A stretch of 64,000 nucleotides of DNA from Agromyces sp. G08B096. Lineage in GTDB: Bacteria; Actinomycetota; Actinomycetes; Actinomycetales; Microbacteriaceae. The DNA lies in NCBI RefSeq assembly GCF_040267705.1, contig NZ_CP158374.1:1178001-1242000 (forward strand), in the 5' to 3' direction. Every line of letters begins with the position of its first letter. Within the stretch, counting starts at the first letter, position 1. Below the pieces are notes generated by a model. The model saw only the letters and a program-made list of their open reading frames with translations, had not been told where the DNA came from and searched no databases. The position numbers and the translations under genes are program-made. This document shows, in pieces, positions 57,015-64,000 of this stretch.

Positions 57015-57896
57015 ATGAGCACCAGCCCCCACGGCCGCCGCGCGGCCGCGCGCCCCCGCGCCCTCACCCTCCGCACCCCGACCCCCGCACCGGCCTCCGA
57101 CTCGGCCCGGCGCTCGACGGGCGGCCGCCGAGCAGCGCCGTCCGGTCGATCCCGGCCCGTCGCCCGCCCGGCCGTCGCCCGCCGCTTCACCCCGCGCGAC
57201 GGCCTCGCCGCGCTCGCGATGACCTTCGCCGGTGGCCTGCTCTTCGTGACGAGCGTGCCCGCCCTGGCCATCACCGCGACGGCGGAGGCTCCCGTCAACA
57301 ACGTCTACGAACCGGTCGTGGCCGACGAGATCGTCGCCGCCCCGCAGCAGCTCGAGCCCGCGGCCGACGCCGGGCCCGTCGCGCTCGCGCCGGAGGCGTA
57401 CGCCGTCGAGGCGGCCCCGCCGCCCATCCAGTCGAGCGTCGCCAGCCTCGGCACCGTCTCGCTCGTCAAGTCGGATGCGATCGTCTGGCCCGTCGTCGAC
57501 CCGTCGCGCACGAGCTCGGGCTTCGGCCCGCGCGAAGCGCCATGTGCGGGCTGCTCGACGAACCACGACGGCGTCGACTTCACGCCTGGCGCCGGCACCC
57601 CCGTCATGTCGATCGCCGACGGCGTCGTGGTGCTCGCCACCGAGAACGGCGGCGGGCTCGGCGTCAACGTCGAGGTGCAGCACAACATCGACGGCGAACT
57701 CATCACGAGCTCGTACGCCCACATGCAGTACGGCTCGCTCGCGGTCACCGTGGGTCAGCAGGTCACCGCGGGGCAGCAGCTCGGACTCGTCGGCTCGACC
57801 GGCCAGTCGACCGGGCCGCACCTGCACCTCGAGATGTTCGGCGCCGACGGCGTGCGCTTCGACGGGATGGCCTGGCTGCACGCTCGCCTCGGCTGA
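57015..57896 (+). CDS. M23 family (LytM) metalloendopeptidase, membrane-anchored or exported
   Basis: A 293-residue peptidoglycan hydrolase. An Arg/Pro/Ala-rich basic N-terminus of about 60 residues precedes a hydrophobic segment at about 64-85 ending PALA, a likely long signal peptide. A Val/Ala/Pro-rich spacer leads to the LytM domain with zinc motifs 'NHDGVDF' and 'HLHLEMF', and two Cys in 'EAPCAGCSTNHDG'. The catalytic His/Asp set is complete. ATG 57015 is preferred over the open frame extending back to 56808. The stop codon lies in the first unit of a 9-base repeat array. Confidence 0.85.
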   Translation: MSTSPHGRRAAARPRALTLRTPTPAPASDSARRSTGGRRAAPSGRSRPVARPAVARRFTPRDGLAALAMTFAGGLLFVTSVPALAITATAEAPVNNVYEPVVADEIVAAPQQLEPAADAGPVALAPEAYAVEAAPPPIQSSVASLGTVSLVKSDAIVWPVVDPSRTSSGFGPREAPCAGCSTNHDGVDFTPGAGTPVMSIADGVVVLATENGGGLGVNVEVQHNIDGELITSSYAHMQYGSLAVTVGQQVTAGQQLGLVGSTGQSTGPHLHLEMFGADGVRFDGMAWLHARLG

Positions 57897-57972
57897 GCCG
57901 GCTGAGCCGGCCGAGCCGGGTGAGCCGGCCGAGCCGGGTGAGCCGGCCGATCCGGCCGAGCCCGCTCAGCCG
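57892..57972. repeat. Nine tandem 9-bp repeats spanning two convergent stop codons
   Basis: Units of consensus GCYGAGCCG: GCTGAGCCG, GCTGAGCCG, GCCGAGCCG, GGTGAGCCG, GCCGAGCCG, GGTGAGCCG, GCCGATCCG, GCCGAGCCC, GCTCAGCCG. Unit 1 contains the stop of the M23 gene (57894-57896) and unit 9 the stop of the enoyl-CoA hydratase gene (57966-57968). In one other frame the array reads as an (A/G)-E-P repeat. It fills the whole intergenic space. Confidence 0.93.
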
Positions 57973-58799
57973 GTGGCGGAGTCGGTGAACCGCGGTTCCC
58001 GCTTCTCGAGGAACGCGGCGACGCCCTCGCGCTGATCGGCCGTGCCGAATGCGTCGCGGAAGCCCGCGATCTCGAGTTCGGTGGCGGTCGCCGTCGGCGT
58101 GCCCGCCGCAGACACGAGCACGCGCTTCGCGAGCGCGACCGCGGAGGCGGAGTTCGCGGCGACGAGGTCGAGCGTCTCCCGGGCGCCGGCGAGGAGCGCG
58201 TCGCGGTCGGCGAACCGCTTCGCGACCAGGCCGATGGCGACCGCCTCGTCCGTGCCGATCTGACGACCCGTGTAGATCAGCTCCTTCGCGCGGGCGGCGC
58301 CGACGGCTCGGGGCAGGCGCACGGTGCCGCCGAAGCCCGGGATGAGGCCGAGTTTGACCTCCGGCTGGCCGAAGCGCGAGGCATCCGTCGCATAGATGAG
58401 GTCGCACGCGAGCGCGAGCTCGAGCCCGCCGCCCAGCGCGAACCCGTCGACGGCGGCGATGACGGGCACGGGCAGCGCCTCGACGGCGGCGGCGACGGCG
58501 TGGCCGCGCTCGGCCGTCTCGGTGCCCTGCTCGGGTGTGAGCCCGGTCATGGCGCGGATGTCGGCGCCGGCGACGAACGCCCGGCCGCCTTCACCCGCGA
58601 GGATGACGCCCGCGAGGTCGCCGGGCTCGTCCGAGAGCTCGGCGAAGACCCGGGCCAGCTCGTCGAGCACCTCGGGGGAGAGGGCGTTCAGGCTCTTCGG
58701 CCGGTCGATCACGACGGTCGCGATGCGGCCGTCGCGCTCCACGCGGACGGCGGGCGACGGCTGCTCGTCCGCGGGGCGGGCGGGGGACTGGTCGGTCAT
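57966..58799 (-). CDS. Enoyl-CoA hydratase/isomerase family protein
   Basis: A 277-residue crotonase-fold enzyme, probably hydrating 2-enoyl-CoA in fatty-acid or amino-acid breakdown. '[10 protein letters not shown]' and '[19 protein letters not shown]' form the oxyanion hole and first catalytic Glu region; '[20 protein letters not shown]' holds the second catalytic Glu, so true hydratase activity is likely. The ATG has GGAGAGGA eleven bases upstream. The N-terminal 20 residues are disordered. There is no beta-oxidation operon around it. Confidence 0.9.
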   Translation of the reverse strand: MTDQSPARPADEQPSPAVRVERDGRIATVVIDRPKSLNALSPEVLDELARVFAELSDEPGDLAGVILAGEGGRAFVAGADIRAMTGLTPEQGTETAERGHAVAAAVEALPVPVIAAVDGFALGGGLELALACDLIYATDASRFGQPEVKLGLIPGFGGTVRLPRAVGAARAKELIYTGRQIGTDEAVAIGLVAKRFADRDALLAGARETLDLVAANSASAVALAKRVLVSAAGTPTATATELEIAGFRDAFGTADQREGVAAFLEKREPRFTDSATG

Positions 58800-58909
58800 C
58801 GTCGATCCTCTCCGGTCGGTCGGCCGCCGGGCGTGCGGCCCCCGTTCACGGTACGCCATGCGCGCCGCCGGCTCACGGCGGGCCGCGATCGCCCGACTAG
58901 ACTCGCGGG

Positions 58910-59335
58910 ATGTCCGATCTGCGCTCCAGCGGCCGCAATCCGTTCGTCGTGGGCATCGTGGCGTTCCTCGTCGGCGCCCTCTACGGCGCGGTGGGCACCA
59001 TCGGCCATCGGCATCAGCTCCGCGTCGGCGAGCTGGTGATCCCATGGGGCATCGCGGCCGCGCTGATCGGCGTCGCGGCTCTGCTCGTCGGCCTCCGCCT
59101 CCTCCTGCCCGGGCGGCTCGCCGCCGCCGCGGCGGGCGTCGGCGTGATCGGCGTGGTCGCGCTCCTCTCCCTGCCGGGGCTCGGCGGCACCATCCTCATC
59201 CCAGCCACGATCGAGGGCACGGTCTGGGCCGTCGCTCCCGCGGTGATCGGGGTGCTCGTCGTCGCGTGGCCGACGATGTCGACGCTTCGTCGCACGACGA
59301 CGCACGCGGCATCCGGCGACCCGGCCGCGGCATAG
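58910..59335 (+). CDS. Four-helix hypothetical membrane protein (DUF6113-like)
   Basis: A 141-residue protein with four predicted transmembrane helices: '[23 protein letters not shown]', '[22 protein letters not shown]', '[18 protein letters not shown]' and '[16 protein letters not shown]'. Small proteins of this kind occur beside fdxA in Actinobacteria; the DUF6113 label is from memory. Function unknown. The ATG follows TAGACT (58898-58903) by exactly six bases, the cleanest leaderless example in the window. Confidence 0.72.
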   Translation: MSDLRSSGRNPFVVGIVAFLVGALYGAVGTIGHRHQLRVGELVIPWGIAAALIGVAALLVGLRLLLPGRLAAAAAGVGVIGVVALLSLPGLGGTILIPATIEGTVWAVAPAVIGVLVVAWPTMSTLRRTTTHAASGDPAAA

Positions 59336-59375
59336 ACTGGATCCTGTCAGCCGCTTCGAAGGGACAGCGCCCACC

Positions 59376-59696
59376 GTGACCTACGTCATCGCCCTCCCGT
59401 GTGTCGACGTCAAAGACCGCGCGTGCATCGACGAGTGTCCCGTCGACTGCATCTACGAGGGCGAGCGCTCGCTCTACATCCACCCCGACGAGTGCGTCGA
59501 CTGCGGCGCGTGCGAGCCCGTGTGCCCCGTCGAGGCCATCTACTACGAAGACGACCTGCCCGACGAGTGGGCCGACTACTACAAGGCCAACGTCGAGTTC
59601 TTCGACGAGATCGGTTCCCCCGGCGGCGCGGCCAAGGTGGGCGTCATCCCCAAGGACCACCCGATCATCGCCGCCCTCCCGCCCCAGGGGCACTGA
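59376..59696 (+). CDS. fdxA: 7Fe ferredoxin ([3Fe-4S][4Fe-4S])
   Basis: A 106-residue electron carrier. The cysteines at 9, 17, 21, 25, 40, 43, 46 and 50 ([17 protein letters not shown] and [12 protein letters not shown]) give the 7Fe pattern, with a long C-terminal tail. The GTG start has AAGGGACAG upstream and a TAGACT -10 at about 59333. Its stop overlaps the dapC start by one base, a conserved actinobacterial pairing whose biochemical meaning is unclear. Confidence 0.95.
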   Translation: MTYVIALPCVDVKDRACIDECPVDCIYEGERSLYIHPDECVDCGACEPVCPVEAIYYEDDLPDEWADYYKANVEFFDEIGSPGGAAKVGVIPKDHPIIAALPPQGH

Positions 59697-60808
59697 TGGG
59701 GCTCGGGCCGCTGCCCGACTACCCGTGGGATTCGATGGGCCCGTACCGGGCCCGTGCTGAGGCACATCCCGACGGGCTGATCGATCTGTCGATCGGTTCA
59801 CCCGTCGACCCGACGCCCGAGCTGATCCGCTCGGCCCTCGCCGACGCGACGGATGCGCACGCCTACCCGGCGACGGCCGGCACGCCGGCGCTCCGCCGGG
59901 CGATCGTCGACTGGTTCGCGCGGCGTCGCGGCGTGACGGGGCTCGACGAGGCATCCGTGCTGCCGACCATCGGCTCGAAGGAGCTCGTGGCGCTGCTGCC
60001 GTTCCTGCTCGGACTCGGCGCCGGCGACGTGGTCGTCCACCCTCGGGCGGCATACCCGACGTACGAGATGGGCGCGGTGTTCGCGGGGGCGACGGCGTTC
60101 GCGTCCGACGATCCTGCCGAGTGGCCTGCGGCGACGCGGCTGATCTGGCTGAACAGTCCCGGGAACCCCGACGGCCGCGTGCTCGGTCTCGACGAGCTGC
60201 GAGCAGCCCGCGCCCGCGCGCGCGAGCTCGGCGCGTGGATCGTGGGCGACGAGTGCTACGCCGAGCTCGGCTGGGAGGGGGAGTGGGCGACGGGCGCCGT
60301 TCCGAGCCTGCTCGACCCGCGGGTCACGGGCGGCGACCTCGAGCGCACGCTCGCCATCTATTCGCTCTCGAAGCAGTCGAACATGGCGGGGTACCGCGCC
60401 GCGTTCATCGCCGGATGCCCCGCCTCGATCGAGCGGCTCACGACGGCGCGCAAGCACGCCGGGCTCATGCTGCCGGCGCCGCTGCAGGCGGCGATGACCG
60501 TCGCCCTCGGCGACGACGAGCATGTCGCAGCGCAGAAGGACCGGTACCGAGTCCGTCGCGACCTGCTGAAGCCGGCGCTCGAGGCGGCCGGGTTCCGCAT
60601 CGACCGGAGCGAGGCCGGGCTCTACCTGTGGGCGACCGAGGGGCGCGACGCGTGGGACTCGATCGGTCGGCTCGCCGATCTCGGCATCCTCGCGGGCCCC
60701 GGCCACTTCTACGGGGTGCACTTTCCCCAGCACGTCCGGCTCTCGCTCACGGCGACCGACGAGCGCGTGGCATCCGCCGCCGCCAGGCTGGGCACGTCGG
60801 CGCGGTGA
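59696..60808 (+). CDS. dapC: Succinyldiaminopimelate transaminase
   Basis: PLP aminotransferase of lysine and diaminopimelate biosynthesis. The 370-residue fold-type I protein has 'YPATAGTPALRRAIVDWFARRRGV', 'WLNSPGNPDGRVL' (Asn contacting PLP), 'IVGDECYAELGW' and the Schiff-base lysine in 'YSLSKQSNMAGYR'. The FdxA-adjacent position identifies it as the actinobacterial DapC (mycobacterial Rv0858c type) rather than a general aminotransferase. TGATG coupling with fdxA. Confidence 0.88.
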   Translation: MGLGPLPDYPWDSMGPYRARAEAHPDGLIDLSIGSPVDPTPELIRSALADATDAHAYPATAGTPALRRAIVDWFARRRGVTGLDEASVLPTIGSKELVALLPFLLGLGAGDVVVHPRAAYPTYEMGAVFAGATAFASDDPAEWPAATRLIWLNSPGNPDGRVLGLDELRAARARARELGAWIVGDECYAELGWEGEWATGAVPSLLDPRVTGGDLERTLAIYSLSKQSNMAGYRAAFIAGCPASIERLTTARKHAGLMLPAPLQAAMTVALGDDEHVAAQKDRYRVRRDLLKPALEAAGFRIDRSEAGLYLWATEGRDAWDSIGRLADLGILAGPGHFYGVHFPQHVRLSLTATDERVASAAARLGTSAR

Positions 60809-61011
60809 TCTCCGCGGCACGGCCCGGCGACAACCGGACGCAGGCCGGCCGGCGCATCCGGCCGACTGTGCGAACAGGCAACGGACGCCCGGTTGCCTTG
60901 GCGGATGCCACAGTGTGCCGCGGGCGCGTCTAGGCTGTAGTGGGCCGATGGCGCCGCCCGGGCGCCCGGCAGGAGAAGGTGACCGCGCAAGTGACGATCA
61001 CAGGAGGCGCC

Positions 61012-62322
61012 GTGAGCGACGTCGAGAACCCCGCGGGAGGGCAGAGCCCCCTCACCGCGACGCTGAACTTCCCCGGCGGCACCGCGGAGTTCCCGATCCG
61101 GACGGCCGTCGAGGGCAACTCGAGCCTCGACCTGTCGACGCTGACCCGGCAGACCGGGTTCACCGGCCTCGACTACGGCTTCGTGAACACCGCGTCCACG
61201 CGCTCCGCGATCACCTACATCGACGGCGAGCAGGGCATCCTCCGCTACCGCGGCTACCCCATCGAGCAGCTCGCCGAGCACTCCACCTACCTCGAGGTCG
61301 CCTGGCTGCTCATCTACGGCGAGCTGCCCACGGCCGACCAGCTCGCCGAGTTCGACGAGAAGATCCGCCGGCACACGCTGCTGCACGAAGACCTCAAGCG
61401 GTTCTTCTCCGCGCTTCCGCACACCGCGCACCCCATGGCCGTGCTCTCGAGCGCGGTCTCGGCGCTGTCGACGTACTACGAGGACTCCTCCGACCCGCAC
61501 GACCCCGATCACGTCGAGCTCACCACCGTGCGCCTGCTGGCCAAGCTCCCCGTGATCGCCGCCTACGCGCACAAGAAGAGCATCGGCCAGGCGTTCCTCT
61601 ACCCCGACAACTCGCTGTCGTTCGTCGAGAACTTCCTGCGGCTGAACTTCGGCAACCTCGCCGAGCCGTACACGATCGAGCCGACGCTCGCGCGGGCGCT
61701 CGACCGGCTGCTCATCCTCCACGAAGACCACGAGCAGAACGCCTCGACCTCGACCGTGCGTCTCGTCGGCTCGACCGGCGCGAACCTCTACGCGTCCATC
61801 TCGGCCGGCATCCAGGCGCTCTCGGGCCCGCTGCACGGCGGAGCGAACGAGGCCGTGCTGCAGATGCTCGCCCGTATCCAGGACTCGGGCGAGGGTGTCG
61901 CGAAGTTCGTCGAGCGCGTCAAGCGCAAGGAAGACGGCGTGAAGCTCATGGGCTTCGGGCACCGGGTCTACAAGAACTACGACCCGCGCGCGAAGATCGT
62001 CAAGCAGTCGGCCGACGCCGTGCTCGAGGGCCTCGGCGTGAATGACCCGCTGCTCGACATCGCGAAGGAGCTCGAGCAGTTCGCCCTGGAGGACGACTAC
62101 TTCAAGGAGCGGCGGCTCTACCCGAACGTCGACTTCTACACCGGCGTCATCTACAAGGCCATGGGCTTCCCCACGCGCATGTTCACCGTGCTGTTCGCCA
62201 TCGGCCGGCTCCCCGGCTGGATCGCGCACTGGCGCGAGATGAACCTCGACCCGCAGACGAAGATCGGCCGCCCGCAGCAGCTGTACACGGGCGAGGCGGA
62301 GCGCCGCTACCCGGGCGCGTAG
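61012..62322 (+). CDS. gltA: Citrate synthase
   Basis: Condenses acetyl-CoA and oxaloacetate at the entry of the TCA cycle. The 436-residue protein has 'YRGYPIEQLAEHS', the catalytic residues in 'GPLHGGANEAVLQML' (His), 'GFGHRVYKNYDPRA' (His) and 'YPNVDFYTG' (Asp), and 'PGWIAHWREM'. GTG 61012 is preferred because AGGAGG stands four bases before it; in-frame GTGs at 60979 and 60991 and an ATG at 60940 are alternatives. TAGGCT near 60932 may be the promoter -10. Nothing else is seen in the 203 bases upstream apart from a weak GGCAAC/GTTGCC repeat. Confidence 0.95.
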   Translation: MSDVENPAGGQSPLTATLNFPGGTAEFPIRTAVEGNSSLDLSTLTRQTGFTGLDYGFVNTASTRSAITYIDGEQGILRYRGYPIEQLAEHSTYLEVAWLLIYGELPTADQLAEFDEKIRRHTLLHEDLKRFFSALPHTAHPMAVLSSAVSALSTYYEDSSDPHDPDHVELTTVRLLAKLPVIAAYAHKKSIGQAFLYPDNSLSFVENFLRLNFGNLAEPYTIEPTLARALDRLLILHEDHEQNASTSTVRLVGSTGANLYASISAGIQALSGPLHGGANEAVLQMLARIQDSGEGVAKFVERVKRKEDGVKLMGFGHRVYKNYDPRAKIVKQSADAVLEGLGVNDPLLDIAKELEQFALEDDYFKERRLYPNVDFYTGVIYKAMGFPTRMFTVLFAIGRLPGWIAHWREMNLDPQTKIGRPQQLYTGEAERRYPGA

Positions 62323-62340
62323 CGCGAGGCATCCGATCGC

Positions 62341-62373
62341 CGAAGGGCCGCACCACCACGGTGCGGCCCTTCG
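62341..62373. terminator. Bidirectional terminator after gltA
   Basis: CGAAGGGCCGCACC (62341-62354) pairs perfectly with 62360-62373 around loop ACCAC. It lies 18 bases after the gltA stop and also serves the convergent acylase gene. Confidence 0.88.
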
Positions 62374-62425
62374 TGTGTCGCCGGTCGCGAACGGCGAAGG
62401 GCGGCGAGCGGCGGCCTCCGCGGTG

Positions 62426-64000
62426 TCACTGCGCGGGCTGCAGGGTCAGGGTCGCGCGCGCGGCGCGCTCGACCGCCTCCGCGCTGAAGGGCCAGTCGAG
62501 CAGTTCCCCGCGCTGCCAGCTGGGCGCCTGGTCGGCGTAGTGCGGGTGGAACGCATGGCCGGACGCGCCCGTGAGGTTCACCCAGCGGGAGCGGTCGAAG
62601 TCGGCGAGGTCGACGATCATGCGCATCGAGGGCACCCAGTGCACGTCGTAGCCCTCCGACGCGTCCCAGCCGATGGCGTTCGCGATCGCCGAGCCGCCGC
62701 CGACCTCGTACGGACCGCGGTTGAAGAGCCACTCGATCGGGGCGATGCCCGACTCGCCGAAGCTCTGGTTCGTCAGCGTGAGCGTGTGCAGGCGCCCCCA
62801 CCGCCAGCGCTCGGCGTCGCCGCCCATCCGCCGGCTCGCCTCCTGCCAGGCCGCATCGAGGGCAGCGGCGATCACCGCGTCGCGTCCGGATGCCCCGGTG
62901 TCGGCGTCGCTCCACCACGCGGCGTCGGGCTCGTCGAGGAGACCGCCGACGACGGCGAACCAGCGGTCGCCGCCGGCAGGGTGGGTGCCCTCGGGGAGCC
63001 CGCGGAACATCCGGTCGAGCAGGGTGCGCCAGAAGACGGCGAAGTAGGCGGCCTCGGCGCTGTCGACGTCGGCGCGCGCGTCCCAGTCGGCGAGCAGCGC
63101 CTGGCCCTTCGCCGCATCGCCGTCGAGGTCGAGCTCGGCGATCACCGGCAGGAAGGCGGCCGCGTTGGCATCGGCCGTGTCGAGCTGGATGTCGGCGAGG
63201 TCGTCGGCGGTGATCGGCTCGCCGTCGGCCAGGAGGCCCTGGATGCGTCGTTCGATGGCCTGCGCCCGGTAGCCGAGGTCCCAGTCCTGCGTGAGCATCG
63301 GGCCCGACGCGGACGAGACCGCGTTGTTCGCGGTCACGAGGTAGCCGCGCTCGGGGTTGAACACGCTCGGCAGTTGATCGAACGGGATGGTCCCGGCCCA
63401 GCCGTTGCCGCTCGTCCAGCCGGGCAGGGGGACGGTGCCGTCGCCCGAGAGACGAATCGGGATCTCGCCGGGCGCCTGGTAGCCGATGTTGCCGTCGACG
63501 TCGGCGTAGACGAGGTTCTGCGCGGGCACGTCGAACTGCGACGCGGCGAGACGGAACTCCTCCCACGTCTGGGCGCGATCGAGGGTGAAGATCGCGGCGG
63601 GGGTGGTGCCGGGGGTGAGCGCCGTCCACTGCAGGGAGAGCTCGAGCCCGCCCTCGCCGACGCCGGCGGCGGCCGGGTACTCGTCGCCGATGCGCGCGAA
63701 ATCGCCGCCGAGGTCGGTGACGATGGGGCCGCGGGCGGTGGAGCGGACCGTGATCGTCTCCGGCTCGCCGCCTGCGACCTCGATGGTCTCCTCGCGGAGC
63801 GTCAGCGGCCGCAGGGCACCGTCGAGCTCGTACTCGTCGCCCTGGACCTTCTCGAGGAAGAGGTCCGCCACGTCGGGACCGAGGTTCGTGAAGCCCCAGG
63901 CGATGCGCTGGTTGTGCCCGATGATGACGCCCGGCAGGCCGGCGAAGGTGTAGCCGGCCACGTCGAAGCTGCAGTCCTCGTCGAGCTCGGCGCAGCCGAT
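62426..64000 (-). CDS. Penicillin acylase family (Ntn-hydrolase) protein, N-terminal part beyond the window
   Basis: About 524 C-terminal residues are visible; the frame continues past base 64000, so the signal peptide, alpha subunit and nucleophile serine are outside. 'YTFAGLPGVIIGHNQRIAWGFTNLGPDVADLFLEKV' spans conserved beta-subunit blocks, with 'IGHNQRIAWG' characteristic of the family; later 'NLVYADVDGNIGYQAPGEIPIR', 'YLVTANNAVSS' and 'DGLAS'-like elements follow. An internal GTG at 63961 is not the true start. Members cleave acyl amides (beta-lactams, acyl-homoserine lactones); specificity cannot be told. Usually exported and autoprocessed. Confidence 0.85.
   Translation of the reverse strand: MGCAELDEDCSFDVAGYTFAGLPGVIIGHNQRIAWGFTNLGPDVADLFLEKVQGDEYELDGALRPLTLREETIEVAGGEPETITVRSTARGPIVTDLGGDFARIGDEYPAAAGVGEGGLELSLQWTALTPGTTPAAIFTLDRAQTWEEFRLAASQFDVPAQNLVYADVDGNIGYQAPGEIPIRLSGDGTVPLPGWTSGNGWAGTIPFDQLPSVFNPERGYLVTANNAVSSASGPMLTQDWDLGYRAQAIERRIQGLLADGEPITADDLADIQLDTADANAAAFLPVIAELDLDGDAAKGQALLADWDARADVDSAEAAYFAVFWRTLLDRMFRGLPEGTHPAGGDRWFAVVGGLLDEPDAAWWSDADTGASGRDAVIAAALDAAWQEASRRMGGDAERWRWGRLHTLTLTNQSFGESGIAPIEWLFNRGPYEVGGGSAIANAIGWDASEGYDVHWVPSMRMIVDLADFDRSRWVNLTGASGHAFHPHYADQAPSWQRGELLDWPFSAEAVERAARATLTLQPAQ

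Noticed and set aside
57892-57972. CRISPR-like array
   Set aside because: The repeats are contiguous 9-bp units without spacers, so it is a minisatellite.
63959-63961. Start codon of the penicillin acylase homologue at 63961
   Set aside because: The same frame stays open to the window edge and encodes family-like sequence (IGCAELDEDCSFD) before it, so this GTG is internal.

Overview
The window is a 64 kb piece of very GC-rich, densely coded chromosome from an actinobacterium, most likely a member of Microbacteriaceae (Agromyces/Leifsonia-like). The grounds are GC-dominated third codon positions, many GTG starts, families typical of Actinobacteria (DUF4245, PhoH with an N-terminal PIN domain, a 7Fe ferredoxin beside dapC, GlpX-type FBPase, an NrtR-controlled NAD operon, a DppD-DppF fused ATPase) and many genes with an apparent -10 box 6-8 bases before the start codon (probable leaderless mRNAs). 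The genus is inferred from general knowledge, not from a search. I see no rRNA, tRNA, IS element, prophage or CRISPR array; this looks like stable core chromosome.

Layout. 0-4.4 kb: hemolysin III-like membrane protein (cut by the left edge), Z-prenyl diphosphate synthase, a class V aminotransferase, PhoH-family PIN-ATPase and a KTSC protein. 4.4-6.4 kb: a MarR regulator divergent from a berberine-bridge-type FAD oxidoreductase, sharing an AT-rich palindromic operator. 6.4-11.9 kb: fumC, beta-carbonic anhydrase, DUF4245 protein, xseB-xseA, and ispH in the other direction. 11.9-17.7 kb: fbaA, two tandem and divergent GlpX-type phosphatases, an MFS transporter and a VOC protein. 17.8-24.8 kb: rmuC, a DnaQ-like exonuclease, a methyltransferase, an alpha/beta hydrolase, ychF and a cell-wall-binding M23 endopeptidase.

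24.8-32.8 kb is the least conventional part: an acyltransferase, then a divergent gene pair that occurs twice (a membrane protein with a degenerate J-like N-terminus facing an Fpg/Nei-type DNA glycosylase), with acetyltransferases, a PrmC relative, a coiled-coil membrane protein and a phosphoribosyltransferase. 33-36.6 kb: a VWA protein with a periplasmic-binding-like region, and a DHA2 drug exporter. 36.7-42.6 kb: the NAD operon nrtR-nadA-nadB-nadC-nadS plus a small acidic protein, preceded by a perfect 11-bp inverted repeat that is a good operator candidate. 42.7-47.5 kb: a tandem glycine riboswitch followed by gcvT-gcvH-gcvP. 48-54.7 kb: a CPBP protease and a dipeptide-type ABC importer. 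54.9-64 kb: typA, a second M23 peptidase, an enoyl-CoA hydratase, fdxA-dapC, gltA and the 3' part of a penicillin-acylase-family gene cut by the right edge.

Together the genes cover central carbon metabolism (gltA, fumC, fbaA, glpX), cofactor synthesis (NAD, isoprenoids), one-carbon/glycine metabolism, DNA maintenance (xseAB, rmuC, Fpg-like, exonuclease) and envelope remodelling. The most unexpected observation is not a gene: the 10-mer CGGATGCCTC (or its complement GAGGCATCCG) recurs at least twenty times, in every reading frame and in intergenic DNA, with two further matches to its 9-base core, and twice as an inverted pair it forms a terminator-like hairpin. The enrichment is far above what base composition predicts and I know no assigned function for it.
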